The notes under the pieces are model-generated. The model was not told the DNA's origin. It saw only the letters and a list, made by a program, of their open reading frames with translations, and made no database searches. A program made the position numbers and the translations under genes. From JBAXTE01 sp963556065 (GTDB lineage Bacteria > Bacteroidota > Bacteroidia > Bacteroidales > WCHB1-69), in the NCBI GenBank assembly GCA_963556065.3, contig CAUVYH020000024.1:5871-69870 (forward strand): a stretch of 64,000 nt of DNA. The letters are read 5' to 3'. Below, piece after piece: positions 48,069 through 56,580 of the stretch (position 1 is its first letter; each line of letters starts with the position of its first letter).

Positions 48069-48536
48069 ATGGGCATCGAAATCGAACGAAAATTTTTAGT
48101 CAACCGTGAGCGGTGGAACAATATGGACAAACCACAGGGGAATCACTACCGTCAGGGTTATCTGGTGGCGGAAGCGGACAAGACCATCCGGGTGCGGGTT
48201 ACCGATTCTTGCGGGTACATCACCATCAAAGGGGCTTCGGTGGGAGCTAGCCGTTCCGAATTCGAGTACGAAATTCCCAAAGAGGAGGCGCAAGAGTTGC
48301 TGGATCGGTTTGCCTTTTCTGAACTCTCAAAGATCCGGTATAAAATAGAATTTGCAGGCAAGTTGTGGGAAGTGGATGAGTTTCTGGATGAGAACTCGGG
48401 ACTTTTAATGGCCGAAATAGAACTGGAAACAGAAGCGGAATCTTTTCAATTTCCTTGTTGGATTGATAAAGAGGTAACCGGAGACAGACGGTATTATAAC
48501 TCATATCTTTCCAAAAATCCATTTAGCAAATGGTGA
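48069..48536 (+). CDS. CYTH domain (triphosphate tunnel) protein
   Basis: 155 residues. The N-terminal ExExK signature is present (GIEIERKFLVN), followed by the tunnel beta strands: TIRVRVTDSCGYITIKG, SRSEFEYEIP, KIRYKIEFAGKLWEVDEF, LLMAEIELETE. Such short CYTH proteins in bacteria are usually inorganic triphosphatases; adenylate cyclase or thiamine-triphosphatase activity is less likely. It follows the secreted protein by 17 nt. The coding sequence is visibly richer in G and C than the flanking genes. Confidence 0.9.
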   Translation: MGIEIERKFLVNRERWNNMDKPQGNHYRQGYLVAEADKTIRVRVTDSCGYITIKGASVGASRSEFEYEIPKEEAQELLDRFAFSELSKIRYKIEFAGKLWEVDEFLDENSGLLMAEIELETEAESFQFPCWIDKEVTGDRRYYNSYLSKNPFSKW

Positions 48537-48701
48537 TTTTGTAAATACGGCAATTATTGCTGTCAGCAAATGCCGCTGCTTTGCGACGATGAAGTGTTTA
48601 AAAAACACATGCTCTAAATTTAAAATCATGATATTTCTTTTAATTGGGTAAATGGGATTTCATTTTAACTAAAATTAATGCTTAAATTCAGGGAAAAAAG
48701 T

Positions 48702-48709
48702 TAATTTTG
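48702..48709 (+). promoter_or_regulatory. Bacteroidota -7 box for the M23 peptidase gene
   Basis: TAATTTTG fits TAnnTTTG and lies 35 nt before the ATG at 48745. Confidence 0.5.
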
Positions 48710-48744
48710 TCACTTTGTAGAAATCAGACGGAATAAGGGGTTGT

Positions 48745-49665
48745 ATGAAAGAAAAATCAAAGTGGTTAAAAAGATTTCGGGAACGGTTACATTTTAAGTA
48801 TCGCTTGGTGATTATGGATCACGAGACACTGGAGGAGAAATTTTCCATTCGTCTGTCGCGATACAATGTTTTTGTAATTGGTGCCACTTCATCTGTCGTT
48901 ATTGTACTGCTTACCACCATAATTATTGCTTATACTCCCCTTAGAGAGTATATTCCGGGATATGCCACAGTAGATGTACAGCGCAAAATATATGATTTAC
49001 GACTAAAGTCGGATTCTTTGGAGCGGGTTTTTCAGCAGAATAATCTCTATATCTACAATATGAAGAGGATTCTCGACGGAAAAGAGATGGTGGATTTTAT
49101 TCCGGCCGATTCGGTCATAAAAGAACAGTTGGCCCAGTCCGATACACTTGCCGACGATGCCGACGGTTCGGCCACTTCCAGCGATTCGCTGTTCCGCAAG
49201 GAGGTGGAAAGCCAGATGAAGTATTTCGGTTCTGCCCGTAAAGTTACATCCTCTGCTCCGGCTACGGTAGTTCAGGCTAAAACAGACCCGCTTAAAAACA
49301 GCTTTTTGGTGATGCCTTTGCGCGGGTATGTCTCTAATGTTTATAATCCTGGTGCGCAACATTTTGGAATAGACATTGTTGCCGCTCCAAATACTCCGGT
49401 GAGCACGGTATTGGACGGAACGGTTATTTTTTCGGGATGGACTCCTAACACGGGATATACCATAGCAATACAACATAGAAATAACATTGTGTCGGTGTAT
49501 AAACACAATTCAATATTGATGAAGAGAGAGGGCGATTTGGTTCGGGCGGGAGATCCTATTGCAATCGTCGGAAACTCAGGTAGCCAGACCACAGGGATTC
49601 ATCTTCATTTTGAGTTGTGGCAAAATGGGGTTTCTGTGGATCCGCGTCGCTATATTCCCTTTTAG
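48745..49665 (+). CDS. M23 family metallopeptidase, membrane-anchored
   Basis: 306 residues. A basic cytosolic start is followed by one membrane helix (about 41-65) and a coiled region (80-115), then the LytM domain: HFGIDIV (H and D zinc ligands), YKHNSIL and HLHFELWQNG. All zinc ligands are present, so it is likely an active peptidoglycan endopeptidase rather than a degenerate activator. It sits 50 nt before dxr; the order M23-dxr-rseP is a familiar Bacteroidota arrangement. Confidence 0.92.
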   Translation: MKEKSKWLKRFRERLHFKYRLVIMDHETLEEKFSIRLSRYNVFVIGATSSVVIVLLTTIIIAYTPLREYIPGYATVDVQRKIYDLRLKSDSLERVFQQNNLYIYNMKRILDGKEMVDFIPADSVIKEQLAQSDTLADDADGSATSSDSLFRKEVESQMKYFGSARKVTSSAPATVVQAKTDPLKNSFLVMPLRGYVSNVYNPGAQHFGIDIVAAPNTPVSTVLDGTVIFSGWTPNTGYTIAIQHRNNIVSVYKHNSILMKREGDLVRAGDPIAIVGNSGSQTTGIHLHFELWQNGVSVDPRRYIPF

Positions 49666-49691
49666 AAATAGGCTATAATTAATAGTTTTTG

Positions 49692-49699
49692 TAACTTTG
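49692..49699 (+). promoter_or_regulatory. Bacteroidota -7 box for dxr-rseP
   Basis: TAACTTTG is an exact TAnnTTTG match, 16 nt before the TTG start of dxr at 49716. Confidence 0.6.
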
Positions 49700-49715
49700 C
49701 CAAAAATCACTAAGA

Positions 49716-50876
49716 TTGAAAAAACGAATTGCTATATTAGGTTCTACAGGTTCTATAGGTACTCAAACACTCGAAGTGGTGGATGCACATCCCGATCGGT
49801 TTCAGGTGGAAGTACTCACAGCTATGAATAACGCCGACTTACTTATACGGCAAGCATTAAAATATCAGCCTAACGCAGTGGTCGTTGCCAACGAGGCAAA
49901 ATACGATGAGGTTCAGAAAGCGCTGCAATATACGGATGTAAAAGTGTTTGCAGGTGAATCATCATTGGTGGACATTGTAGAAATGGAGTCCATCGATCTT
50001 GTGGTGATGGCTCTGGTGGGTTACAGTGGACTGAAACCTACGGTAAATGCCCTTAAACATCACAAACTAATCGCATTGTCCAATAAAGAGGTGCTGGTAG
50101 TAGCAGGTGAACTGATTACCTTGATGGCTATGGAGAATAATATTCCCATTTTTCCGGTAGATTCCGAGCACTCTGCAATATTTCAGTGTTTGGTGGGAGA
50201 GTATCATAATCCCATCGAAAAATTGATATTAACAGCTTCGGGTGGCCCTTTTCGAGGCAAGTCCGTCGATTTTTTAAACACGGTAACTGTAGCGCAGGCA
50301 TTAAATCATCCCAATTGGAGCATGGGAAATAAGGTTACCATCGATTCCGCTTCGCTTATGAATAAAGGGCTTGAAGTGATAGAGGCACACTGGTTGTTTC
50401 AGGTTCCGGTTTCAAAAATCGAAGTGTTGGTGCATCCTCAGTCGGTGGTCCACAGCATGGTTCAGTTTTCCGATGGGTCGATAAAAGCCCAATTGGGTAT
50501 TCCCGACATGAAACTGCCTATTATGTACGCACTATCTTTTCCGGAACGGCTTCAATCGCCATTTCCTCGCCTTAATTTCGACGATTACAGTACATTAACT
50601 TTCGAAAAACCCGATCTGAAAGTGTTTCGGAATTTGGATATAGCCTATCAATCAATCGCTCAGGGGGGGAATACTCCTTGTGTTATGAATGCGGCCAACG
50701 AAATTGCAGTGCACTCATTTTTAAAGGATAGAATCTCGTTTCTTCAAATATCCGACGTAATTGAACATACCATTACAAAAATGAGTTTTATTGCCAAACC
50801 GACATTAAATGATTATTTTCAAACAGATAAAGAATCTCGCATTATTGCATCACAATTTATAAATCAACACGTATGA
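49716..50876 (+). CDS. dxr: 1-deoxy-D-xylulose 5-phosphate reductoisomerase
   Basis: 386 residues with a TTG start at 49716; no ATG gives the conserved N-terminus. The NADPH-binding motif is AILGSTGSIGTQTLEVV, and the substrate/metal segment is VDSEHSAIFQCL, LTASGGPFRGK and HPNWSMGNKVTIDSASLMNKGLEVIEAHWLF. It makes 2-C-methyl-D-erythritol 4-phosphate in the MEP route to isoprenoids. Its stop overlaps rseP by 4 nt (ATGA). Confidence 0.96.
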   Translation: MKKRIAILGSTGSIGTQTLEVVDAHPDRFQVEVLTAMNNADLLIRQALKYQPNAVVVANEAKYDEVQKALQYTDVKVFAGESSLVDIVEMESIDLVVMALVGYSGLKPTVNALKHHKLIALSNKEVLVVAGELITLMAMENNIPIFPVDSEHSAIFQCLVGEYHNPIEKLILTASGGPFRGKSVDFLNTVTVAQALNHPNWSMGNKVTIDSASLMNKGLEVIEAHWLFQVPVSKIEVLVHPQSVVHSMVQFSDGSIKAQLGIPDMKLPIMYALSFPERLQSPFPRLNFDDYSTLTFEKPDLKVFRNLDIAYQSIAQGGNTPCVMNAANEIAVHSFLKDRISFLQISDVIEHTITKMSFIAKPTLNDYFQTDKESRIIASQFINQHV

Positions 50877-52189
50877 CTATTCTAATTATGGTTGCCCAGC
50901 TAATTATGGGGCTTTCAATTTTGGTTTTACTTCACGAATTCGGACATTTTTTGGCAGCTCGTGCTTTCGGTATAAAAGTAGAGAAATTTTATCTCTTCTT
51001 CGATGCATGGGGATTCAAATTATTTAAGTTTACGTATAAAGAAACGGAATATGGTATCGGCTGGTTGCCACTGGGCGGTTATGTTAAAATTGCCGGTATG
51101 ATTGACGAGTCAATGGACAAGGAAAAACTTAAGGAACCCGTTCAGCCTTGGGAATTTAGAGCAAAGCCTGCATGGCAGCGATTAATTGTGATGATTGCAG
51201 GAGTAACGGTGAATTTGATTTTGGGGGTGATTCTGTTTACCATGGTGATTATGGTATATGAAAAAGAATATGTTCCCAATTCGGCCATAGATAAAGGAAT
51301 CTATGCTTACGAACTGGGGCGTAAAGTTGGATTCGAGACCGGTGATAAAATTATTTCCGTAAATGGAGAAAAAGTTGAACGTTACAAAGATGCCTCCTCA
51401 ATGCTTCTTATATTGGGAGCAAACGTGCAGGTAGATCGTAATGGCCAGGTGAAAACGATAACGATCGGAGATTCTTTTTATTCCGAATTTAAAAAATCAA
51501 AGTACAAAAGATTATTTGATCCATATAGTACCGATTGGAAAATAGATACAGTGTACCCTGGTAAACCTGCCGATAAAGCCGGATTTAAAACCAACGACCG
51601 GCCTATAGCCGTTAACGATACGCTGTTGATTGAAACGCAGGGAGCATTTACTGAAAGCCTGCGCAAGAATGCCGGAAAGCAGGTTAAAGTTACGGTACTT
51701 CGTAATGCTCGGAAGTTCGATTTGATGGTAACTCCCGATTCTGCCGGTAAAATATACGTTGCAATTATCGATCATCAATTTCCGACTAAACCGTATAGCT
51801 TTGGACAATCCATTAAATACGGTTGGAGTGACGCTATGGATATGTTGACCCTAAATATTAAGGGGATGGGGAAAATTTTTAGTGGGGAGGAAAAAGCAAC
51901 GGAATCGCTCAGCGGACCTATTGGAATTGCTCAAATATATGGAGGTGTGTGGGATTGGCATAAGTTCTGGTACATCACAGGATTACTCTCCCTGATTCTT
52001 GCATTTATGAACATCCTTCCAATTCCTGCGTTAGATGGTGGCCATGTGCTTTTTCTTATCATTGAAGCCGTCACGGGTAAAACTTTCTCCGATAAATTTA
52101 TGGAACGTGTTCAAATGATAGGGATGGCATTACTAATCGGATTGATGGTGTTTGCTTTTGGCGTGGATATCTTTAAACTGTTCAGATAG
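50873..52189 (+). CDS. rseP: RIP metalloprotease RseP (site-2 protease)
   Basis: 438 residues. Zinc ligands H21-E22-x-x-H25 are in the first membrane segment (LLHEFGHFLAAR), PDZ domains lie between about 140 and 300 (KVGFETGDKIISVNGEKV, PADKAGFKTNDRPI), and the C-terminal zinc-ligand motif is FMNILPIPALDGGHVLF. It cuts membrane-bound regulators such as anti-sigma factors inside the membrane. It is translationally coupled to dxr (ATGA), as in many Bacteroidota. The array-A repeat starts 32 nt downstream. Confidence 0.95.
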   Translation: MTILIMVAQLIMGLSILVLLHEFGHFLAARAFGIKVEKFYLFFDAWGFKLFKFTYKETEYGIGWLPLGGYVKIAGMIDESMDKEKLKEPVQPWEFRAKPAWQRLIVMIAGVTVNLILGVILFTMVIMVYEKEYVPNSAIDKGIYAYELGRKVGFETGDKIISVNGEKVERYKDASSMLLILGANVQVDRNGQVKTITIGDSFYSEFKKSKYKRLFDPYSTDWKIDTVYPGKPADKAGFKTNDRPIAVNDTLLIETQGAFTESLRKNAGKQVKVTVLRNARKFDLMVTPDSAGKIYVAIIDHQFPTKPYSFGQSIKYGWSDAMDMLTLNIKGMGKIFSGEEKATESLSGPIGIAQIYGGVWDWHKFWYITGLLSLILAFMNILPIPALDGGHVLFLIIEAVTGKTFSDKFMERVQMIGMALLIGLMVFAFGVDIFKLFR

Positions 52190-52220
52190 ATATTTTTTCG
52201 GTTTTTTCGGTTTCTCCCAT

Positions 52221-52363
52221 CCGGTTATTTCGGCTTCGCTCAATAACCGGGTGGAAGCATCAACGGCGATTGAGCGGAGTCGAAAGCGCCCAGCCGAAGG
52301 AAGTGTCAATATACCGGCGATTGAGCGGAGTCGAAGTCGCCAATTCAAGTAGTCGAAATCGCC
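52221..52363 (+). repeat. Hairpin repeat array A, upstream of the GIY-YIG gene
   Basis: Contains hairpin H1 (CCGGTTATT 52221-52229 / AATAACCGG 52242-52250), two copies of a 26-nt hairpin unit (52265-52290 and 52316-52341, arms GGCGATT...; period 51 nt) and a half-unit AGTCGAAATCGCC (52351-52363). The linker AGTGTCAATATACCGG is shared with array B. No coding potential. Confidence 0.85.
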
Positions 52364-52388
52364 AAGGTGACTCCAAAATTATTCGGAT

Positions 52389-52712
52389 ATGAAAGGATAT
52401 ATGTATATTTTACTTTGTGCGAATGGAAATTACTATACTGGGAGTACAATCGATTTGGAACGCAGATTGCGAGAACATCAAAGTGGTCAAGGTGCAATAT
52501 ATACCAGAATGAATCTTCCGGTTGAGTTGGTCTATTATGAAGAATATGATAGGATAGATACTGCTTTTTATCGAGAAAAGCAGGTTCAGGGTTGGAGCAA
52601 GAAGAAAAAAGAGGCATTGATTAATGGTGATTTTGAGAAGTTGCACCAAGAAGCTGAATGTAAAAATGAAACTCATTATCTTCGGAGGTGTAAACTAAAA
52701 CAACCAAAATAA
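52389..52712 (+). CDS. Small GIY-YIG nuclease domain protein
   Basis: 107 residues, almost all a GIY-YIG domain: YMYILLCANGNYYTGSTIDLERRLREHQ (GIY and YIG tyrosines and Arg), LVYYEEYDRIDTAFYREKQVQGW (catalytic Glu region) and SKKKKEALINGDFEKL. The stand-alone family is related to UvrC N-termini and homing nucleases, sometimes misnamed excinuclease subunit C. It has no DNA-binding extension except a basic C-terminus (HYLRRCKLKQPK). It starts 26 nt after array A and ends 22 nt before array B. Confidence 0.92.
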   Translation: MKGYMYILLCANGNYYTGSTIDLERRLREHQSGQGAIYTRMNLPVELVYYEEYDRIDTAFYREKQVQGWSKKKKEALINGDFEKLHQEAECKNETHYLRRCKLKQPK

Positions 52713-52733
52713 TTTCAATCATTTTGCCCCTCT

Positions 52734-52882
52734 CTCGGTTATTTCGGCTTCGCTCAATAACCGAGTGGGAGTGTCAATATACTGGCGATTGAGCGCAGCC
52801 GAAAGCGCCTAGCCGAAGGGAGTGCCAATATACCGGCGATTGAGCGTAGCCGAAAGCGCCAAAACAAGCAGTCGAAATCGCC
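52734..52882 (+). repeat. Hairpin repeat array B, downstream of the GIY-YIG gene
   Basis: Direct copy of array A: H1 hairpin CTCGGTTATT (52734-52743) / AATAACCGAG (52756-52765), two 26-nt units (52784-52809, 52835-52860; period 51 nt), half-unit AGTCGAAATCGCC (52870-52882). Differences from array A within the H1 stem are compensatory (C-G in A, T-A in B). Confidence 0.85.
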
Positions 52883-52981
52883 AAACGGAGCAAGAACTCA
52901 ATTTTTTTATTTTTATAAAAATTTGTTTTCTGAATAAATAATTGTAATTTTATTCATTGATAAATGACTAAAAAATCAGCA

Positions 52982-53839
52982 ATGAAGAAAATATACTTTT
53001 CACTATCCATTTTATTCATAAGTATTGTTGCCAAAGCCGGATTTGATCCCACTGCTCGTGGTGGCAGGTCTGTTGGGATGACCTATAATTCCGTTACGGC
53101 AACCGATTTCTGGGGCGTGTTTAACAATCAGGCTGCCATGGCTTGGGATGCCAAACTTTCGGCCGGTGCATTTTTTGAAAACAAATTCTCTGTTTCGGAA
53201 ATGAATAGCCGTGGGTTCGGACTCACTTTGCCGGCTACTCAACACGACGCTTTCGGGCTCACATTTTCGCAATACGGTTATTCCGCATACAGCGAAACAA
53301 AAGTGGGAGTATCGTATGCCAAAGCTTTTGCCAATAGGGTAGCCGCCGGACTACAGTTTGATTACCTGCGTACCGCTTCGTCACTCGAAAATGGGAGTAA
53401 AGGAGTTTTTACCTTCGAGTTTGGTCTGCAATCAAAAGTAAGCAGAAAAATGACGATCGGGTTTTATGCCTTTAATCCTATTCACAGTGTGCTGAGCGAT
53501 TATAACGGATACACCGAATATGTTCCTGTTGTGATACGTTTTGGCCTTGCTTACCAGTTTTCCGATAAATTCACTCTCGAAACCGAAATCGAAAAAGATT
53601 TGCATAACGATGCAATAATCCGTGTTGGTGGCGATTATAAGCTAAATGATATGTTTTACGTTCGGGGTGGAATTTCCACCGGAGTAGTTCAATATTCGTT
53701 TGGCATCGGCGCAAAATGGAAAAATTTATCTTTCGATATTTCTTCTGCATATCATCAGGTTTTAGGAGTAAGTCCGGCGGTTTCTTTGCATTATGATTTT
53801 TCTAAATTGATATCGAAGAAATCGAAATCATCCTTATAA
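52982..53839 (+). CDS. PorV/PorQ-like outer-membrane beta-barrel protein
   Basis: 285 residues from the ATG at 52982; the ATG at 52964 would add six residues before the signal peptide (MKKIYFSLSILFISIVAKA). The mature part matches FadL-fold barrels of the T9SS PorV/PorQ kind: DPTARGGRSVGMTYNSVTATDFWGVFNNQAAMAW, then alternating strands (GLTFSQYGYSAYSETKVGVSYAK, VIRFGLAYQFSDKFTLETEIE), ending in a strand (VSLHYDFSKLI). Such proteins shuttle or bind T9SS cargo or transport hydrophobic molecules. It is 12 nt upstream of the next gene. Confidence 0.82.
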   Translation: MKKIYFSLSILFISIVAKAGFDPTARGGRSVGMTYNSVTATDFWGVFNNQAAMAWDAKLSAGAFFENKFSVSEMNSRGFGLTLPATQHDAFGLTFSQYGYSAYSETKVGVSYAKAFANRVAAGLQFDYLRTASSLENGSKGVFTFEFGLQSKVSRKMTIGFYAFNPIHSVLSDYNGYTEYVPVVIRFGLAYQFSDKFTLETEIEKDLHNDAIIRVGGDYKLNDMFYVRGGISTGVVQYSFGIGAKWKNLSFDISSAYHQVLGVSPAVSLHYDFSKLISKKSKSSL

Positions 53840-53851
53840 ATCGGATTTATT

Positions 53852-55984
53852 ATGGAAAAATTAATATATTTCGATTTCAACACTAAACGGAGTACGGTTT
53901 TAGTTAGGCTTTCAACCTTATGCTTGTGCTTCTTTGCGTTGCTTTTTTTTAGTTCCACAGCGTTGGCTCAGGTGAATGACTCCATCCCTGTGGATCAGCA
54001 AACGGAACAGCTCATAGAGGATATTTCGGAAGCTAACGACGGGGCTGACATCGATTATTCCGAAATCACCGAGGAACTTTCCTTTTATCTCGAAAATCCA
54101 TTGAACCTGAATACTGCTGATCCGGACATACTAAAACGTGTGTTTTTACTCAATGATTTTCAGGTATATAAACTAAAAGCGTACATTTCTACAACAGGAG
54201 AATTGGTCACGTTATACGAACTCAACAACATCGAAGGATATGATTTGGAAACCATATACCGAATTCTTCCTTACGTCACGGTGGCTCCATCTTTAAGTCC
54301 GTATGCCATTAATTTGAAAGATGTGTTTAAATATGGTCGCCATCAGCTGTTTGTAAGATATACCCAAGTGTTGGAAGAGCAAAAAGGATACTCCGCAGCC
54401 TCCGATTCCTTGTTGGCAGCGAATCCTAATGCCAGATATCTAGGCGGTCCGCAGAAAATTTACACCAAATACGGATTTAACTACCGCAATAAAATCCGTT
54501 TTGGAATCACTGCCGAGAAAGATCCCGGTGAAGAGTTTTTTGCCGGCACTCAGAAGAATGGATTCGATTTTTATTCCGCTCATTTGTTTTTAAAAGATTT
54601 TGGAATTGTAAAAGCTCTTGCTTTAGGCGATTATCAGCTTCAGTTCGGACAGGGACTGGCAATATGGAACGGGCTAAGCATGGGCAAGACCGTCGGAAAC
54701 TTGCAAAAAAATCCTGTTGGGCTGAAACCGTTCACCTCCTCCGACGAGAATAACTTTATGCGGGGTGCTGCTACAACTTTAGGGTACAAGAATTTTAAAT
54801 TAACCATGTTTTATTCCTATCATTATATCGATGGTAATTTAGGAGATACACTCTCTTCCGAAGAAAGTTATATCACGTCGATTCAGGAGACCGGATATCA
54901 TCGAACAGCTGCCGAAGTTCAAGATAAACATGCCATTAGCGAACAATTATATGGGGCTCATCTTGATTATAAAACGGAACACTTTCGATTGGGAGGCACC
55001 TTTGCCAATTCCGATTACGGCATGGATTTAAACAAGAATCTAGTTCCCTATAATCAGTACGAATTTGTAGGAAAACATAATCAAAACATGAGCTTCGATT
55101 ATAGTTGGATGTATCACGGAACTTCGTTTTTCGGTGAAGCGGCGATGAGTTCGAATGGAGGTTGGGCCATGATTAATGGGGCTTCGTTGCATCCCGATCC
55201 GTTGGTGAATATATCGCTGGTGCATCGTTATTATCAACGCGATTATCAGCCGATTCAGGGAACTGCCTTTGGGGAAAATTCCAAAAATGCCAACGAACAT
55301 GCCTTGTATCTAGGAACAAACATTATCCTGAACTCTAAAATTACACTCGATGCGTATGCCGATATGTTCTCCTTCCCGTGGCTTCGTTACCGGGTGGACG
55401 CTCCATCGTCGGGCACCGAATACCTTGTTCAGTTGAACTATACACCCTCTCGAAACACGCAGATGTATGTGCGATACCGCGAAACCAACAAGTCGATAAA
55501 TTTAACCGACGACGTTTTACTGAATAGGGTAGTGGGAACCGAAAAGAGCTCATTTAGATATCACATTTCTTATAAACCGATACGTAACCTGACGTTGAAG
55601 AACCGGCTCGAAATCGCCACTTTTAAAACCGGCGATAAAGGCGTGGATTTCGGGTATTTGGCATATCAGGATGCGGGCTATTCGTTCTCTAAAATTCCGC
55701 TGACCGTTTCCGGACGTTTCGCCGTATTCAACACCGATTCGTATGATGCCCGCCTCTATGCCTTCGAGAGCGATGTCCTCTATGCATATTCCATTCCGGC
55801 ATACTATTACAAGGGAACCCGCACTTACCTGTTGTTGAAATATAGCATTTCGCGAAATATCGACTGCTGGTTCCGGATTTCTCAAACCTGGTATGCCGAC
55901 GAAGATACCATCAGTTCCGGATTAGACGAGATTTCGGGACACAACAAAACGGATATTCACGCTCAGATAAGGCTGAAATTCTAA
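53852..55984 (+). CDS. Helix-hairpin-helix outer-membrane protein
   Basis: 710 residues with a signal peptide ending STALAQ. Near residues 80-145 there are two ComEA-like helix-hairpin-helix units (PLNLNTADPDILKRVFLLND, ELVTLYELNNIEGYDLETIYRILPY). The rest is a beta-rich barrel (GLTFTEDGFG-like strands such as FQLFGQGLAIWNGLSMGKT and MFYSYHYIDGNL), ending in the aromatic strand HAQIRLKF. The family is common in Bacteroidota beside the PorV-like gene and could be a DNA-binding outer-membrane porin or uptake protein; no function is proven. Confidence 0.82.
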   Translation: MEKLIYFDFNTKRSTVLVRLSTLCLCFFALLFFSSTALAQVNDSIPVDQQTEQLIEDISEANDGADIDYSEITEELSFYLENPLNLNTADPDILKRVFLLNDFQVYKLKAYISTTGELVTLYELNNIEGYDLETIYRILPYVTVAPSLSPYAINLKDVFKYGRHQLFVRYTQVLEEQKGYSAASDSLLAANPNARYLGGPQKIYTKYGFNYRNKIRFGITAEKDPGEEFFAGTQKNGFDFYSAHLFLKDFGIVKALALGDYQLQFGQGLAIWNGLSMGKTVGNLQKNPVGLKPFTSSDENNFMRGAATTLGYKNFKLTMFYSYHYIDGNLGDTLSSEESYITSIQETGYHRTAAEVQDKHAISEQLYGAHLDYKTEHFRLGGTFANSDYGMDLNKNLVPYNQYEFVGKHNQNMSFDYSWMYHGTSFFGEAAMSSNGGWAMINGASLHPDPLVNISLVHRYYQRDYQPIQGTAFGENSKNANEHALYLGTNIILNSKITLDAYADMFSFPWLRYRVDAPSSGTEYLVQLNYTPSRNTQMYVRYRETNKSINLTDDVLLNRVVGTEKSSFRYHISYKPIRNLTLKNRLEIATFKTGDKGVDFGYLAYQDAGYSFSKIPLTVSGRFAVFNTDSYDARLYAFESDVLYAYSIPAYYYKGTRTYLLLKYSISRNIDCWFRISQTWYADEDTISSGLDEISGHNKTDIHAQIRLKF

Positions 55985-56062
55985 TTGCCAAGCAAACCTC
56001 TTTTTATGCTCTATTGATAAATTTCATGACGTTGTAGGCGCAAAATGTTGGCAGACACTTTT

Positions 56063-56133
56063 GTCATTCTGAACGCAGTGAAGAATCTACAGATGCTACT
56101 GTAGTTTATCCTGAAAATCGGGATCAGCATGAC
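56063..56133. repeat. 71-nt palindromic interspersed repeat
   Basis: Outer arms GTCATTCTGA (56063-56072) and TCAGCATGAC (56124-56133) pair at 9 of 10 positions; an inner stem CTACAG/CTGTAG (56088-56093 / 56099-56104) follows. The sequence type GTCATTCTGAxCxxAGxGAAGAATCT is, in my experience, a widespread Bacteroidota intergenic repeat. Confidence 0.65.
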
Positions 56134-56162
56134 ACGAACAAACAAACCTAATCATCTATACC

Positions 56163-56473
56163 GCGTAGCCCTAAAACCTCTAAAATTGCTAAAACCCTTG
56201 CGGGGTAAGCCGTGGAGGAGTGAGCGAGCCCTTACAAGCAAACAATTTTAGAAACAATTAGCAATGCAGCAAGGGCGTTTACGTTTATCCGTCAGCTGAC
56301 GGATACTACCTTGCTAAAGCATTGCTTTTGTTTATGAAATCAATGAAAAAACATCGCATTCACTCCTCCTAGACTTTTTGGATACTTTTGTGGCAATGAC
56401 AAAAGTATCAATTGACAAGCAAAAAACTTTGAATAAAGCAAAATACTGCGTAGCCCTAAAACCTCTAAAATTG
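56163..56473 (+). repeat. 26-nt perfect direct repeat, copies at 56163-56188 and 56448-56473
   Basis: Both copies begin GCGTAGCCCTAAAACC and end TAAAATTG, 259 nt apart. No gene lies between them. Confidence 0.75.
56286..56305. repeat. 20-nt perfect palindrome
   Basis: The arm TATCCGTCAG is followed directly by its complement CTGACGGATA. No T tract, so not a terminator; probably part of an interspersed repeat. Confidence 0.7.
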
Positions 56474-56580
56474 TGGGTATTGCCTTGTTGATGAGGCGAA
56501 GCCTGTGTCAGTGGGAATGATGAAAAATTACAAAATAAAAACTGCCGTCTAACGCTGAACCGATCCGTCAGACCTGTACT

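Larger units (their letters stand above)
52221..52882. mobile_element. Candidate GIY-YIG repeat-bounded element
   Basis: A 324-nt GIY-YIG gene sits between two direct copies of a ~145-nt array with the same order of hairpins (H1, H2, H3, half-unit) and the same 51-nt period. By analogy with REP palindromes carried by RAYT transposases, this could be a transposable or homing-type unit. There is no flanking target-site duplication I can prove. It could also be a gene that merely lies in a repeat-rich intergenic zone. Confidence 0.4.

Noticed and set aside
48594..48608. Inverted repeat GTGTTT-AAA-AAACAC
   Set aside because: Only 6 bp, AT-rich, with no T tract and not next to a stop codon; chance occurrence is likely.
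52221..52882. CRISPR-like array around the GIY-YIG gene
   Set aside because: Only two hairpin units per array, and the 25-nt linkers are themselves conserved between copies, so they are not spacers.
56332..56460. Remnant of an insertion-sequence transposase
   Set aside because: No transposase motif or terminal inverted repeat pair could be found in any frame.
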